From DAOUJH01 sp965248955 (GTDB taxonomy: Bacteria; Chloroflexota; Dehalococcoidia; Lucifugimonadales; QGNO01), in contig OZ252212.1 in the NCBI GenBank assembly GCA_965248955.1, positions 372,001 through 436,000 of the forward strand: a stretch of 64,000 nt of DNA, given 5' to 3'. The stretch's first letter is position 1, and each line of letters begins with the position of its first letter. A model generated the notes under the pieces. It was given only the letters and a program-made list of their open reading frames with translations, did not search any database and was not told where the DNA came from. Shown piece by piece: positions 56,364 to 64,000 of this stretch. The translations under genes were made by a program, and so were the position numbers.

Positions 56364-57210
56364 AACGGTTCTCAACATAAGTAAGTCGCTACACAGCGCG
56401 GGAATAGCCGAACACCTTCTGGAGGCTGAGCTTCTGCTAGGCGCGGCCCTGGGAATGGATCGTGCAGCTTTGTACACGTCTTTCAATGAAGACGTATCCG
56501 GTTCCGGCCTACGTAAAGTAGATAAGCTATTGACGCGGCGACTGAAGCGCGAACCCCTGCCCTATATTCTGGGTTACCGCGAATTCTACGGACTGTCCCT
56601 AGAAGTAAACCCCGGCGTATTTATTCCCCGACCGGAGACGGAGATACTGGTGGACGAGGCTATGCGTCTGGCCAAGCAGACTCCAATACGGCCCCCGTTG
56701 AGGATAGTAGAGGTAGGCACTGGATGCGGTGCAATAGCCGTAGCTTTGGCCTCATGCCTGGTCAACGTAGATATCCGTGCTACTGACATCTCACGGCAGG
56801 CCTTGACTACGGCCCAGGTCAACGCCGAGCGCCATGGGCTGCGGAATCGCATAGAGTTCATACGCTGCGACCTGTTGTCTTGCTTTTCCGGACCGATAGA
56901 TATATTGATAGCCAATCTACCCTACGTGAGGAGCGCCGCCATTTCATCGCTGGAGCCTGAGATACGGGTGTTCGAACCGCGAGAGGCCTTAGATGGCGGT
57001 GACGACGGCCTTCGTCTGATTAGGAGGCTTCTGGAAGAAGCGCGCCGCGTGCTGCGGGGCAACGGTGTCGTCTTGCTAGAGATGGACCCGCACCAAATGG
57101 ACGGCGTAGAGATGGCAGCCACAAGCTATTGGCCTAGCGCAACAACCAATAGACATAAAGACCTTGCGGGATTGGATAGAGTGCTGGCTATACAGTTGTC
57201 CGGCTGCTAG
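56311..57210 (+). CDS. prmC: Release factor glutamine methyltransferase PrmC
   Basis: Methylates the GGQ glutamine of release factors with S-adenosylmethionine. 299 residues; SAM-binding VEVGTGCGAIAVALA and GYREFYGLSLEVNPGVFIPR, with catalytic NLPYV where most have NPPY. The ATG at 56311 lies within the prfA end (53-base overlap), so translation is coupled. Stop shares CTAG with the convergent alcohol dehydrogenase gene. Confidence 0.93.
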   Translation: MSKVSEWKASGTTATVRETVLNISKSLHSAGIAEHLLEAELLLGAALGMDRAALYTSFNEDVSGSGLRKVDKLLTRRLKREPLPYILGYREFYGLSLEVNPGVFIPRPETEILVDEAMRLAKQTPIRPPLRIVEVGTGCGAIAVALASCLVNVDIRATDISRQALTTAQVNAERHGLRNRIEFIRCDLLSCFSGPIDILIANLPYVRSAAISSLEPEIRVFEPREALDGGDDGLRLIRRLLEEARRVLRGNGVVLLEMDPHQMDGVEMAATSYWPSATTNRHKDLAGLDRVLAIQLSGC

Positions 57211-58172
57211 AGTTCCATCACCACTTTGAGGACTTTGTCCTGCTTTTCACTGTACATTTGAAAGGCCTGCTTTGCCTCTGCAAAGGGCAGTGCATGAGTC
57301 ACCAGATGCGCCAAGCTAAGCCTCTTCTGGGCCACCAGGTCCACGCAGTGCTTGATGTGGCTTGTGGGATCGTTGGGCGGCCTGGAGCTGATGGTAGGCA
57401 GGATGGTAGCAAGGCTGCTCATCATTGCATCGTAGTTGATGGGAAGCACGTCTTCATGATGGGGCTGTCCGAACAGCACGGCCTGACCCATCTTGCGGAT
57501 GACCTGGAACATCTGGTTGACGGTCTCAGCCTCGCCGGCGGCCTCTATCACTACATCGGCCTGATGCCCGTTGGTGATTTCAGCCACTGCATCGATGACA
57601 TCTTCCCTGGACGAATTGATCGTGTGAGTGGCGCCCAATTGCTTGGAGACCTCCAATCTATAGTCCAGCAAATCTACCGTGATGATTTGCCTGGCCCCCT
57701 GCTGGGCCATCCAGTAGGTGAAGTTCAGCCCAATGGGCCCCTGTCCCATGATCACTACCCGTTTGCCAAGGACGCCGCCCAACCTGTCGCAGGAGTACAT
57801 CACGGTGCCCATGTGCTGGCACATAACCCACGTGGAAAGGTCTCCATCGTCCGGGAGAGGAATTACGCGGCTGGGCGGTTCGGCAAGGTATTCAACCAAG
57901 CCAGCGCTAGTGGAAGGAAGCGCTATTACTCGCTGGCCCACCCTTAGATCATCGGTGCGGCTCTCCACAATAACGCCGGCGCATTCGTGACACGGTCTGC
58001 CGTGATCCAGCGGGTACTGCTCCTCCGGCAGGACTCTATCAAAGATGCGCAAGTCACTGCCGCAGACGGAGAGCCTCTGGAGCTGTATCAGCACCTGGCC
58101 GTCTTTGACCTCAGGCATTGGGATGTCGTCAAACTGCAGCTGCTGGGGACCGACGACACGAGCTGCTTGCAT
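57207..58172 (-). CDS. Zinc-dependent alcohol dehydrogenase (MDR family)
   Basis: 321 residues. Catalytic zinc ligands in VCGSDL and the HECAG segment, Rossmann motif GQGPIGLNFTYW (about 148-160), D-rich NAD site VDLLDYR. The structural-zinc lobe with four cysteines is absent, unusual for classic ADH but seen in some medium-chain dehydrogenases. NAD use is likely from the aspartate after the second strand; substrate unknown. Divergent from the phosphotriesterase-like gene, perhaps sharing a role. Confidence 0.88.
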   Translation of the reverse strand: MQAARVVGPQQLQFDDIPMPEVKDGQVLIQLQRLSVCGSDLRIFDRVLPEEQYPLDHGRPCHECAGVIVESRTDDLRVGQRVIALPSTSAGLVEYLAEPPSRVIPLPDDGDLSTWVMCQHMGTVMYSCDRLGGVLGKRVVIMGQGPIGLNFTYWMAQQGARQIITVDLLDYRLEVSKQLGATHTINSSREDVIDAVAEITNGHQADVVIEAAGEAETVNQMFQVIRKMGQAVLFGQPHHEDVLPINYDAMMSSLATILPTISSRPPNDPTSHIKHCVDLVAQKRLSLAHLVTHALPFAEAKQAFQMYSEKQDKVLKVVMEL

Positions 58173-58355
58173 TAGCTTTACCTCCGCATGGATGGGTTGG
58201 ATTCCGCAAGGTAATCTATCATCAAGGCGGAGGAGTTCGCCAGCCGCTTGACCGGCGCGTGGCTAAAACAGCGGGAACCGCCGATCGATGATTGATTGGC
58301 CATGGATTGTCGGATATAGTCAGCGACAGGAATGCTCCCAAGGAGGGCTGACACG

Positions 58356-59462
58356 ATGAGCACAGAGACCCAAACAAACATGGCGGGCAAGGTTATCACG
58401 GTGAACGGCCCCGTGAACCCCGACCAGCTGGGCGCCGCCATAATGCACGAGCACGTATTCATAGACTTCTGGCGCGACAAGACGCTTGGATTCAACGCCC
58501 CGGCCACGGATGTTGAGATATGGGAGCAGAAGCTGACACTGGAGAACCTGCACATGGCACGCGAACGCAAGCACATGAAAGACAACTACATGCTGACCGA
58601 CGAAGACGTGGCGGTACGGGAGCTGCAATATTTCAAGAACAGCGGCGGCAGGACCGTAGTCGACGTGACCAACATCGGCCTGGGAAGGGACCCGCTGGCG
58701 TTGCAGAGGGTAGCGAACGCCACCGGCCTCAACATTGTGATGGGGTCAGGCTGGTACCAGAAGTTCTATCATCCCGTTGATATGGACGAGCGGACGGTAG
58801 AAGACCTGGCGAGCGAAATAGTGCGCGACATCACGGTAGGAGTGAACGGCACGGGAATAAAGTCTGGGATCATTGGGGAGGTGGGAATCAACGGCAACCC
58901 GCTGACGCCAAACGAGGTGAAGAGCATCAGGGCGTCGGCGCGGGCGAGCAGAGCCACGGGCGCTTCCATATCGTTCCACCAAGGGGGCACGGACAGGGAG
59001 AAGCTGGAGGTGGCGGGCATCCTGGGAGAGGAAGGGGCGGATATGAGTCGCGTGGTGTTCGGGCACAGCAACACCTACGCGGGAGACGTGCCGTTGCTGC
59101 TGGAGCTATTGGAGATGGGCGTCTACATCCAGTTCGACACACTGGGCAGAGTGGGAGCCATGGTGGCCAGGTATCCCTACATCCACGATCCGGATATGAA
59201 CCGGGTGTACCAATCGGCGGGCGACGTACTGGTGGCGGAGGCAATACCGCATCTCATAGAGGCGGGTTACGAGGACCGGATACTACTGTCGCAGGACGTG
59301 TGCATGAAGATACACATGAAGGCATACGGCGGCACGGGGTACTCGTTCGTCATGGAGAAGTTCCTTCCCTACCTGCGCACGCTGGGGGTCACGGAGAGAC
59401 AGGCCACCAAGATGATGGTTGACAACCCCATGCGGGTGCTGACGTTTGTTGAGGCGGGGTAG
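58356..59462 (+). CDS. Phosphotriesterase-family amidohydrolase
   Basis: 368 residues of the PTE/PHP class. Metal ligands: HxH in MHEHVF, a bridging glutamate in IIGEVGING where true phosphotriesterases have a carboxylated lysine, His in SFHQGG and FGHSN, and Asp in LSQDVC. The glutamate form is known from E. coli PHP, whose substrate is not a triester; lactones or phosphoesters are possible. The ATG at 58356 has AGGAGG 9 bases upstream. Confidence 0.88.
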   Translation: MSTETQTNMAGKVITVNGPVNPDQLGAAIMHEHVFIDFWRDKTLGFNAPATDVEIWEQKLTLENLHMARERKHMKDNYMLTDEDVAVRELQYFKNSGGRTVVDVTNIGLGRDPLALQRVANATGLNIVMGSGWYQKFYHPVDMDERTVEDLASEIVRDITVGVNGTGIKSGIIGEVGINGNPLTPNEVKSIRASARASRATGASISFHQGGTDREKLEVAGILGEEGADMSRVVFGHSNTYAGDVPLLLELLEMGVYIQFDTLGRVGAMVARYPYIHDPDMNRVYQSAGDVLVAEAIPHLIEAGYEDRILLSQDVCMKIHMKAYGGTGYSFVMEKFLPYLRTLGVTERQATKMMVDNPMRVLTFVEAG

Positions 59463-59719
59463 GATTGGGCAGTGTCGGCACTGCGCCCTTCATGCCTGAG
59501 CGCCTGTAGATGACTGTGGAGAGATGTCGGCAATGTCGGCATTTTGTAGGCATTGCTACCTTGCCAGTTGCTTTATCATATCTACCACCTGGAAGTCAGT
59601 AACTCCTTATATCTCTTGTTCCCCTGCACTGGGGATATGCCGGACATCCCCAGAAGTCGCCACGCCTACCACTGCGCAAGACCATCCGACTTCCACGTAC
59701 CCAACTGGGACATATCGGC

Positions 59720-60270
59720 TGGCTTCTGTTCTCCTGGAGAATATCGTCTATCGTAGCCCCTTCTGCCATCTTTGCAATAGCCGAGGCATCGAGGAGGCGT
59801 ATCGGCTTACCTTCACGAATTCATGAACACCCCTTGTGAATCCTCCGGTGCAGGCCAGAATCGCCTTCTGAGCGCCAAAGGCAACCATGCTACCAAATAG
59901 CTCACTTGTTATTGTTGGACCAACGCCCGTTCTTATGGGCTTTGCATTGAACGACGGTGGTCACCCCATTCTTCCTCAGTATCAAGTCAATTCCCTGGTC
60001 TACTGACGTGGGAGTCCTTTCTACCGAGTAGCCCATAGATTGAAACAAGCCTCCCAACTCCCGCTCGAACTCGACTCCGTCCATAAATTCCCAGTATTGT
60101 TCACGTATACGTTGTTGCTGTCTCCGCCTCCTGTCGTTGCCTCTCGGCCTCGCGTTGTTGCCTCTTAATCACTCGTATGGCCAAGTTATACGTTGCAAGA
60201 GCCTCTTTGTACAGTTTATCTGAGTGGCAACAGGACTGCGCAACAGCCGATTCCTCTTGAATCGCAATAT
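59720..60270 (-). pseudogene. Frameshifted Mrr-like restriction endonuclease
   Basis: Reading frames in turn give a helical, Gln/Arg/Glu-rich N-terminus (LYKEALATYNLAIRVIKRQQ then REAERQRQEAE), a shift, then MDGVEFERELGGLFQSMGYS, with GIDLIL and VVQCKAH (the D...QxK site of Mrr-type nucleases), a second shift near 59935, then GPTITSELFGSMVAFGAQKA and ILACTGGFTRGVHEFVK, a third shift, then IRLLDASAIAKMAEGATIDD. Three frameshifts make it a dead gene unless the sequence has errors. Type IV Mrr enzymes cut modified foreign DNA. Confidence 0.8.
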
Positions 60271-60282
60271 GGCACTACGGAA

Positions 60283-60387
60283 CTACCCCATAACTATACA
60301 CGCGGGAATTATGCTAACAAGGAAAGTTTGAACTACCACATCTCTGTCAAACAAACCAACTGCGAACACAAACAGAGGCAGGAGCAC
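60283..60387 (-). pseudogene. 3' part of a small membrane-protein gene cut by IS
   Basis: Continues the reading frame of 61455-61745: FVFAVGLFDRD, then VVVQTFLVSIIPACIVMG and stop. It holds one copy of the 51-bp repeat and lies directly upstream of the Mrr-like pseudogene, so the two were once neighbours on one transcript. Confidence 0.6.
60337..60387. repeat. 51-bp direct repeat, left copy
   Basis: Identical, as far as I can read, to 61455-61505 in the same orientation. Both copies lie in the coding frame of the interrupted membrane-protein gene and bracket the IS3 remnant. Confidence 0.9.
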
Positions 60388-60466
60388 TGAGGTGGACCCC
60401 AAAATTCGGACAGGTGGCTAAGAGAGAGTCCCGCTCCTAAAATAGGACGGAAACAAGGAGCAGGAC

Positions 60467-60751
60467 ATGAAGCAAACACGTAAGAAGCACAGCCCAGTCT
60501 TCAAGGCCAAAGTGGCTTTGGCCGCGCTCCAGGGGGAGCACACCATTGCAGAGCTAGCCAGCCGGTTTGAAGTCCACCCGAGCCAGATCCATGCCTGGAA
60601 GAAGGCCTTGACTCAGGGGGCGCCGCACCTCTTTGAAAATGGTGCTGGACGCCAGGAGAAGGACCAAGAGGTCCTCACTGCCCAGCTCTACCAACAGATT
60701 GGGCAGCTCAAGGTGGAACGGGATTTTTTGTCACGGAGCTTCGGGTTGTGA
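60467..60751 (+). CDS. IS3-family transposase OrfA
   Basis: 94 residues with the helix-turn-helix FKAKVALAALQGEHTIAELA and SRFEVHPSQIHAWKKAL and a C-terminal leucine-zipper-like tail. It overlaps orfB by four bases at 60748-60751. Intact on its own, but without orfB it cannot transpose and may only repress. Confidence 0.85.
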   Translation: MKQTRKKHSPVFKAKVALAALQGEHTIAELASRFEVHPSQIHAWKKALTQGAPHLFENGAGRQEKDQEVLTAQLYQQIGQLKVERDFLSRSFGL

Positions 60752-61447
60752 GCCGGTCCCAACGCCGGGCCATGATTGACCGAGAAGAACCGAAGCTGTC
60801 TCTGGTGCGCCAGTGCGCCTTGCTGGGTATCAGCCGCTCCTCGTTGTACTACCTGCCAACCGAGGCCGGCGCCGAGGACTTGGAGTTGATGGCCCTCATA
60901 GACCAACAGTACCTGAAGACACCTTTCTACGGCTCCAGAAGGATGACTGCCTGGCTCAGAAATCACGGACACCAGGTCAAGCAAGCGGGTCCGCCGGCTG
61001 ATGCAGCTGATAGGCCTGGAGGCCATCTACCGGCGTCCCAACACCAGCAAGCCAAACCCCATAAGGTCTATCCATACCCTCAGGGGGCTGGAGATCAACC
61101 GGGTCAACCAGGTGTGGGCCACCGACATCACCTACATACCCATGGCTCGGGGTTTCCTCTATGGCCACATGGACTGGCACAGCCGCTACGTGCTGGCCTG
61201 GCGGCTGTCCAACACCCATGGAAGAGGCCTTGACAAGGGTCGGCCACAGATCTTACACCGACCGCAGCCAGTTCACCAGCGATTCACCAGCATGCTGCTG
61301 GCGCAAGGCGTTCTGAGCAACAATGGACAACGTTTGGAACGGCTGTGGCGCAGCATCAAGTAACCTGAAGGCATACCAAAATGGGACTGAGGCCAGAAAG
61401 GGGATTGGGGCTTATCTGGCCTTCTACAACCAAGAGCGGCCCCATCA
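60748..61447 (+). pseudogene. IS3-family transposase OrfB, broken
   Basis: First frame LSLVRQCALLGISRSSLYYL to TAWLRNHGHQV, a shift near 60985, then RLMQLIGLEAIYRRPNTSKP and the first catalytic Asp in VWATDITYIPM with MDWHSRYVLAWRLSNT; further shifts after 61215 leave only traces of the second Asp and of the Glu region (MDNVW, LWRSIK), then GAYLAFYNQERPHQA. Inactive. Confidence 0.85.
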
Positions 61448-61454
61448 AGCCGGT

Positions 61455-61505
61455 CACATCTCTGTCAAACAAACCAACTGCGAACACAAACAGAGGCAGG
61501 AGCAC
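61455..61505. repeat. 51-bp direct repeat, right copy
   Basis: Partner of 60337-60387; encodes the membrane segment (PLFVFAVGLFDRDV) of the split gene in both places. Confidence 0.9.
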
Positions 61506-61745
61506 AAGTGCAAAGAGGCCAGCCAGTTTAGTAGCCTCTCTCTGATTCTCCTGGCCACTCTCACTCCAATAATCTCTCTGATAAAGAGTGTAGTCCTTCG
61601 GTGGTATCCCAAAGTCTTGGAGTTCAGGCTTTTCCATTTCCTTGTAGGTCAATCGCTTAGTTCCGGTTCCGACCCTTGATGTCCGGGAGCGGTTATGCGG
61701 ACATGCGTTGACCCATACGTACACCCGTGCTATTGTATTCTTCAT
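61455..61745 (-). pseudogene. 5' part of a small membrane-protein gene cut by IS
   Basis: From an ATG at 61745: MKNTIARVYVWVNACPHNRS, a basic/polar middle (YKEMEKPELQDFGIPPKDY) and one membrane helix (LAGLFALVLLPLFVFAVGLF). After removing the insert and one repeat copy it joins the 60283-60387 fragment to give about 114 residues. Family not recognised. It lay just upstream of the Mrr-like gene, so it may have been a partner. Confidence 0.55.
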
Positions 61746-61942
61746 GAACAACTCACTGGCTGCTTGCGCACCCGACAGAGGCGCAGCCGTCGGCGACCTG
61801 GACCCCGTTCCAATCTTGCTCAAACCGGCACTTTCAGAGTCTATTTGTGGCCCAAAAGCACTCCAGACCGTTACCAAGTGTCCCAAGCCCCAGATACGAA
61901 AGGGAGCAGAATGGAACACTTTGAAACTTCGAGACTCCACTC

Positions 61943-62680
61943 ATGCAAGCCAGCCCTGTAGTCGAAGCGCGTAGTCTCACGTTCAGCTACGGCACACTCC
62001 AGGTGTTGAACGGACTTTCGCTTTCCGTGCGGGAAAGGGAAGTATTCGGGGTGCTCGGAGCCAACGGCTCCGGCAAGACCACTCTCATGAGGTTAATGGT
62101 AGGCCTGCTTCGTCACGACAGCGGCACACTAGCCATCCACGGCGAATCTCCGTCTCCCCGCCAGGCGGCGCGGGTAGGCTACATGCCCCAACTGAGCGCT
62201 CTGTACCAGGAACTCTCGGTAAGGGAGAACGTCGACTTCTTCGCGCGGATGTACGGAATGTCAAACCGTGATTCTCGCGGCCGGTCCGTGGAGGAGGCGA
62301 TCGACATGGTGGGACTGGCGCCGCGAAGCTCCGATACGATTGTCAACCTTAGCGGGGGTATGCGTCAGCGCGTCAGCCTCGCGATCGCTCTGGTGCACCG
62401 CCCGGCCCTGCTGCTCTTGGACGAACCTACTGTCGGACTCGACCCGGATGTTCGAGCAGTATTCTGGGAGCGGTTCAGGCGAATGGCCCAGGCGGGTACA
62501 ACCATCATGGTATCCAGCCACACAATGGATGATGCCGCCCACTGCGACCGGCTCGCATTCCTCAGGGGAGGGAAGGTCATCGCCCTCGATACGCCTTCCG
62601 CGCTCCGCGCAGCCACCGGACGCGCAGACGCGTCCCTGGAGGATGCGTTCATTCACTTCCTCCACCGGTCCGAGCACTGA
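61943..62680 (+). CDS. ABC transporter ATP-binding protein
   Basis: 245 residues. Walker A GANGSGKTT (about 40-48), Q-loop YMPQLSALY, signature LSGGMRQR, Walker B LLLLDEPTVGLDP, switch His in VSSHTMDD. Groups with CcmA/DrrA-type exporters. Its end overlaps the permease start in TGATG. Codons end in C or G more often than in the neighbouring gene fragments. Confidence 0.92.
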   Translation: MQASPVVEARSLTFSYGTLQVLNGLSLSVREREVFGVLGANGSGKTTLMRLMVGLLRHDSGTLAIHGESPSPRQAARVGYMPQLSALYQELSVRENVDFFARMYGMSNRDSRGRSVEEAIDMVGLAPRSSDTIVNLSGGMRQRVSLAIALVHRPALLLLDEPTVGLDPDVRAVFWERFRRMAQAGTTIMVSSHTMDDAAHCDRLAFLRGGKVIALDTPSALRAATGRADASLEDAFIHFLHRSEH

Positions 62681-63408
62681 TGTCTGTAGACCACACCATG
62701 GCCATCACCGAGCGGATCGTCCGCCAGATGCTGCGTGACCGGCGCTCCGTCGGTCTGCTTATCGTCGGGCCGCTGATCGTCATGTCGCTGGTGGGCTTCA
62801 GTCTCTTCGAGCAGCGGGCTCTGCTCGACCGCGTCGCCCCCGGCCTGCTCGCGGTGTTCGTGCTGTTCTTCACCTTCATCCTCACCGGAGTCGGATTCCT
62901 GCGAGAGCGTGCACAGGGAACGCTCGAACGCCTCCAGACCACCCTCGTGGGAAGCTTCGACATCATGCTTGGTTACATGCTGGGCTTCCTCATCTTCGCG
63001 GTCGTGCAGACCACCGTGATACTCGTGTTTACCATCTTCGCTCTCCGCATCGAATACAGCGGAACCCTCTGGGAGATTGGAGCGATACTCCTTCTCGTCG
63101 TTACCGTTGCCGTCAGCCTGGGCATTTTCATCTCAAGCTTTGCCAACAACGAGTTCCAGGTAGTCCAGTTCATCCCGATCGTCCTCGCGCCGCAGATATT
63201 CCTTTCTGGCGTCATTATCCCCGTCGAGCAAATGCCCAACCTTTTCGAGTGGTTGTCCGTCGTGCTTCCCCTCACATACGCCGTTGACGCTCTGCGCGAG
63301 ATCATGCTGCACGGCACGGACCTAACCTCGCTGTGGCCTGACTTGGCCGCCTTGGCCGTGTACTCGGTGGCGCTCCTGGCCGCCGCGGTGGCCACTCTGA
63401 GGCGCTAG
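62680..63408 (+). CDS. ABC-2 type permease
   Basis: 242 residues with six membrane helices (about 20-40, 55-75, 95-125, 135-160, 165-190, 215-240) and the ABC-2 signature segment FLSGVIIPVEQMPNLFEWLS followed by PLTYAVDALREIM. Together with the ATPase it forms an exporter of the drug/lipid type; cargo unknown. Confidence 0.9.
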   Translation: MSVDHTMAITERIVRQMLRDRRSVGLLIVGPLIVMSLVGFSLFEQRALLDRVAPGLLAVFVLFFTFILTGVGFLRERAQGTLERLQTTLVGSFDIMLGYMLGFLIFAVVQTTVILVFTIFALRIEYSGTLWEIGAILLLVVTVAVSLGIFISSFANNEFQVVQFIPIVLAPQIFLSGVIIPVEQMPNLFEWLSVVLPLTYAVDALREIMLHGTDLTSLWPDLAALAVYSVALLAAAVATLRR

Positions 63409-63676
63409 GGTCACGAAATGGAAGGCTCTGGGTCGACTCGCATTGCTCGTCTTACCCGAATGGCTATTGCCGGTGGGAGTGCCCTGTCCTCGCGAATACG
63501 TAGACGCTCATGGGTGAGGTGGTAACCATATTGGTGCCGAGGGTGGGACTCTAAAATGCCCGGTTTTAAGCGATTGCGGGAGTGTGTAGATGTAGCCATT
63601 CATGCCTATTTTCGTCCTGGGCGGTTGTCAAAGGCAGGTGGGTGATTGTCGGCGGCGTCGGCATTTGTGTCGGCAA

Positions 63677-64000
63677 TTAGGCCTCCTGTTCCATTGCTTT
63701 AGCAAAGGCATCGGCAGCCTGCTTCTGCCAACCCGGGAGGGCATGAGCATAGATGTCTGAGGTGATGGAAACGCTGGAATGGCCCAGCCGTTTACTAACT
63801 ACAACTATATTCTGACCGCTCTGCAATACCACAGAAGCATGGAAGTGCCTTAAACTCCGCACGGTCAAACCAGAATAGCCTACTCTCTGCCCCAATGATT
63901 GAACAACCCGCGTTAGCTGGGCTGGATTAATCCATTCCCCATAGGCTCCCGTAAATACTCGTCCACGATCCTGATACGCTTCCCGCATCATGGCTTTGAC
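63677..64000 (-). CDS. Tyrosine recombinase/integrase (N-terminal part outside window)
   Basis: C-terminal catalytic part, 107 codons to the window edge. TVRSLRHFHASVVLQSG (Arg with His-x-x-Arg-type region), KRLGHSSVSITSDIYAH (His and the nucleophile Tyr). The frame stays open to 64000, so the gene continues. Its sequence is closer to phage/element integrases than to XerC. It marks the end of an accessory stretch. Confidence 0.85.
   Translation of the reverse strand, partial: VKAMMREAYQDRGRVFTGAYGEWINPAQLTRVVQSLGQRVGYSGLTVRSLRHFHASVVLQSGQNIVVVSKRLGHSSVSITSDIYAHALPGWQKQAADAFAKAMEQEA

Larger units (their letters stand above)
60388..61454 (+). mobile_element. Truncated IS3-family insertion sequence
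   Basis: Left end begins TGAGGTGGACCCCAAAATT, a typical IS3-group terminus; the matching right inverted repeat is missing, as the transposase is cut off after FYNQERPHQA. It holds an intact orfA and a frameshifted orfB. It is bounded by 51-bp direct repeats, far longer than the 3-5 bp that IS3 elements make. It cannot move by itself. Confidence 0.85.

Noticed and set aside
61746..61940. N-terminal extension of the split membrane-protein frame
   Set aside because: No ribosome site and composition unlike a signal or domain; the ATG at 61745 is a simpler start.

Overview
The window looks like one chromosomal segment of a free-living bacterium, most likely a Chloroflexota member near Dehalococcoidia/SAR202. 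This is inference. It rests on a lone 16S rRNA gene with no 23S or 5S behind it, a split arrangement known from Dehalococcoides; ThyX instead of ThyA; a DUF5679 miniprotein; frequent GTG and TTG starts; and many genes encoding aerobic-type metabolism. Shine-Dalgarno sites of the AGGAGG type match the CCTCC tail of the 16S gene.

Layout. 1-9.2 kb: a cut-off DUF4389 membrane protein, an NAD-dependent formate dehydrogenase, and a minus-strand operon coxS-coxL-coxM-coxD-coxE for a molybdenum hydroxylase of the form II (AYRGAGR) carbon-monoxide-dehydrogenase-like class, with coxG facing away from it. 9.3-11.9 kb: a tRNA-Arg, then two convergent collagen-like lipoproteins with near-matching TTGACA-N17-TATGAT promoters, separated by a decayed IS30 transposase between short direct repeats. 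11.9-15 kb: a CBS/CorC membrane protein, glmU and two tRNA-Ser genes. 15-26 kb: a long plus-strand gene string dprA-topA-xerC-aroQ-DUF4870-two Xaa-Pro peptidases-efp-xseA-xseB-PHP-formyltransferase, covering DNA processing, chorismate synthesis and translation. 26-31.3 kb: clpX, clpP, tig and aspS on the minus strand, in transcription order aspS-tig-clpP-clpX. 31.4-39 kb: ilvD, a cation exchanger, a mocA-like/xdhC molybdoenzyme maturation pair, an ECF sigma/anti-sigma pair, thyX and an acetyltransferase. 39-43.7 kb: a 2-oxoacid dehydrogenase operon lpd-pdhA-pdhB-pdhC. 44-47.2 kb: a DUF5679 zinc-ribbon miniprotein and a three-gene proton-translocating transhydrogenase. 47.2-49 kb: the 16S rRNA unit with promoter, precursor-processing stem and terminator. 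49-59.5 kb: lexA, rpsT, rel, hisS, a lipoprotein that is a catalytically dead HtrA-like protease, prfA-prmC, a zinc alcohol dehydrogenase and a phosphotriesterase-family hydrolase.

59.5-64 kb is the one clearly accessory stretch: a frameshifted Mrr-like restriction endonuclease gene, a small membrane-protein gene split by a truncated IS3-family element flanked by 51-bp direct repeats, an ABC-2 exporter and a tyrosine recombinase cut by the window edge.

I found no complete new defence or mobile system. The observations most worth follow-up are the 16S 530-loop substitution (A532G), which also mismatches a common survey primer; the dead HtrA-like lipoprotein; the paired collagen-like lipoproteins; four convergent gene pairs that all share a CTAG; the probable CTG start of pdhC; and the broken Mrr/membrane-protein locus.
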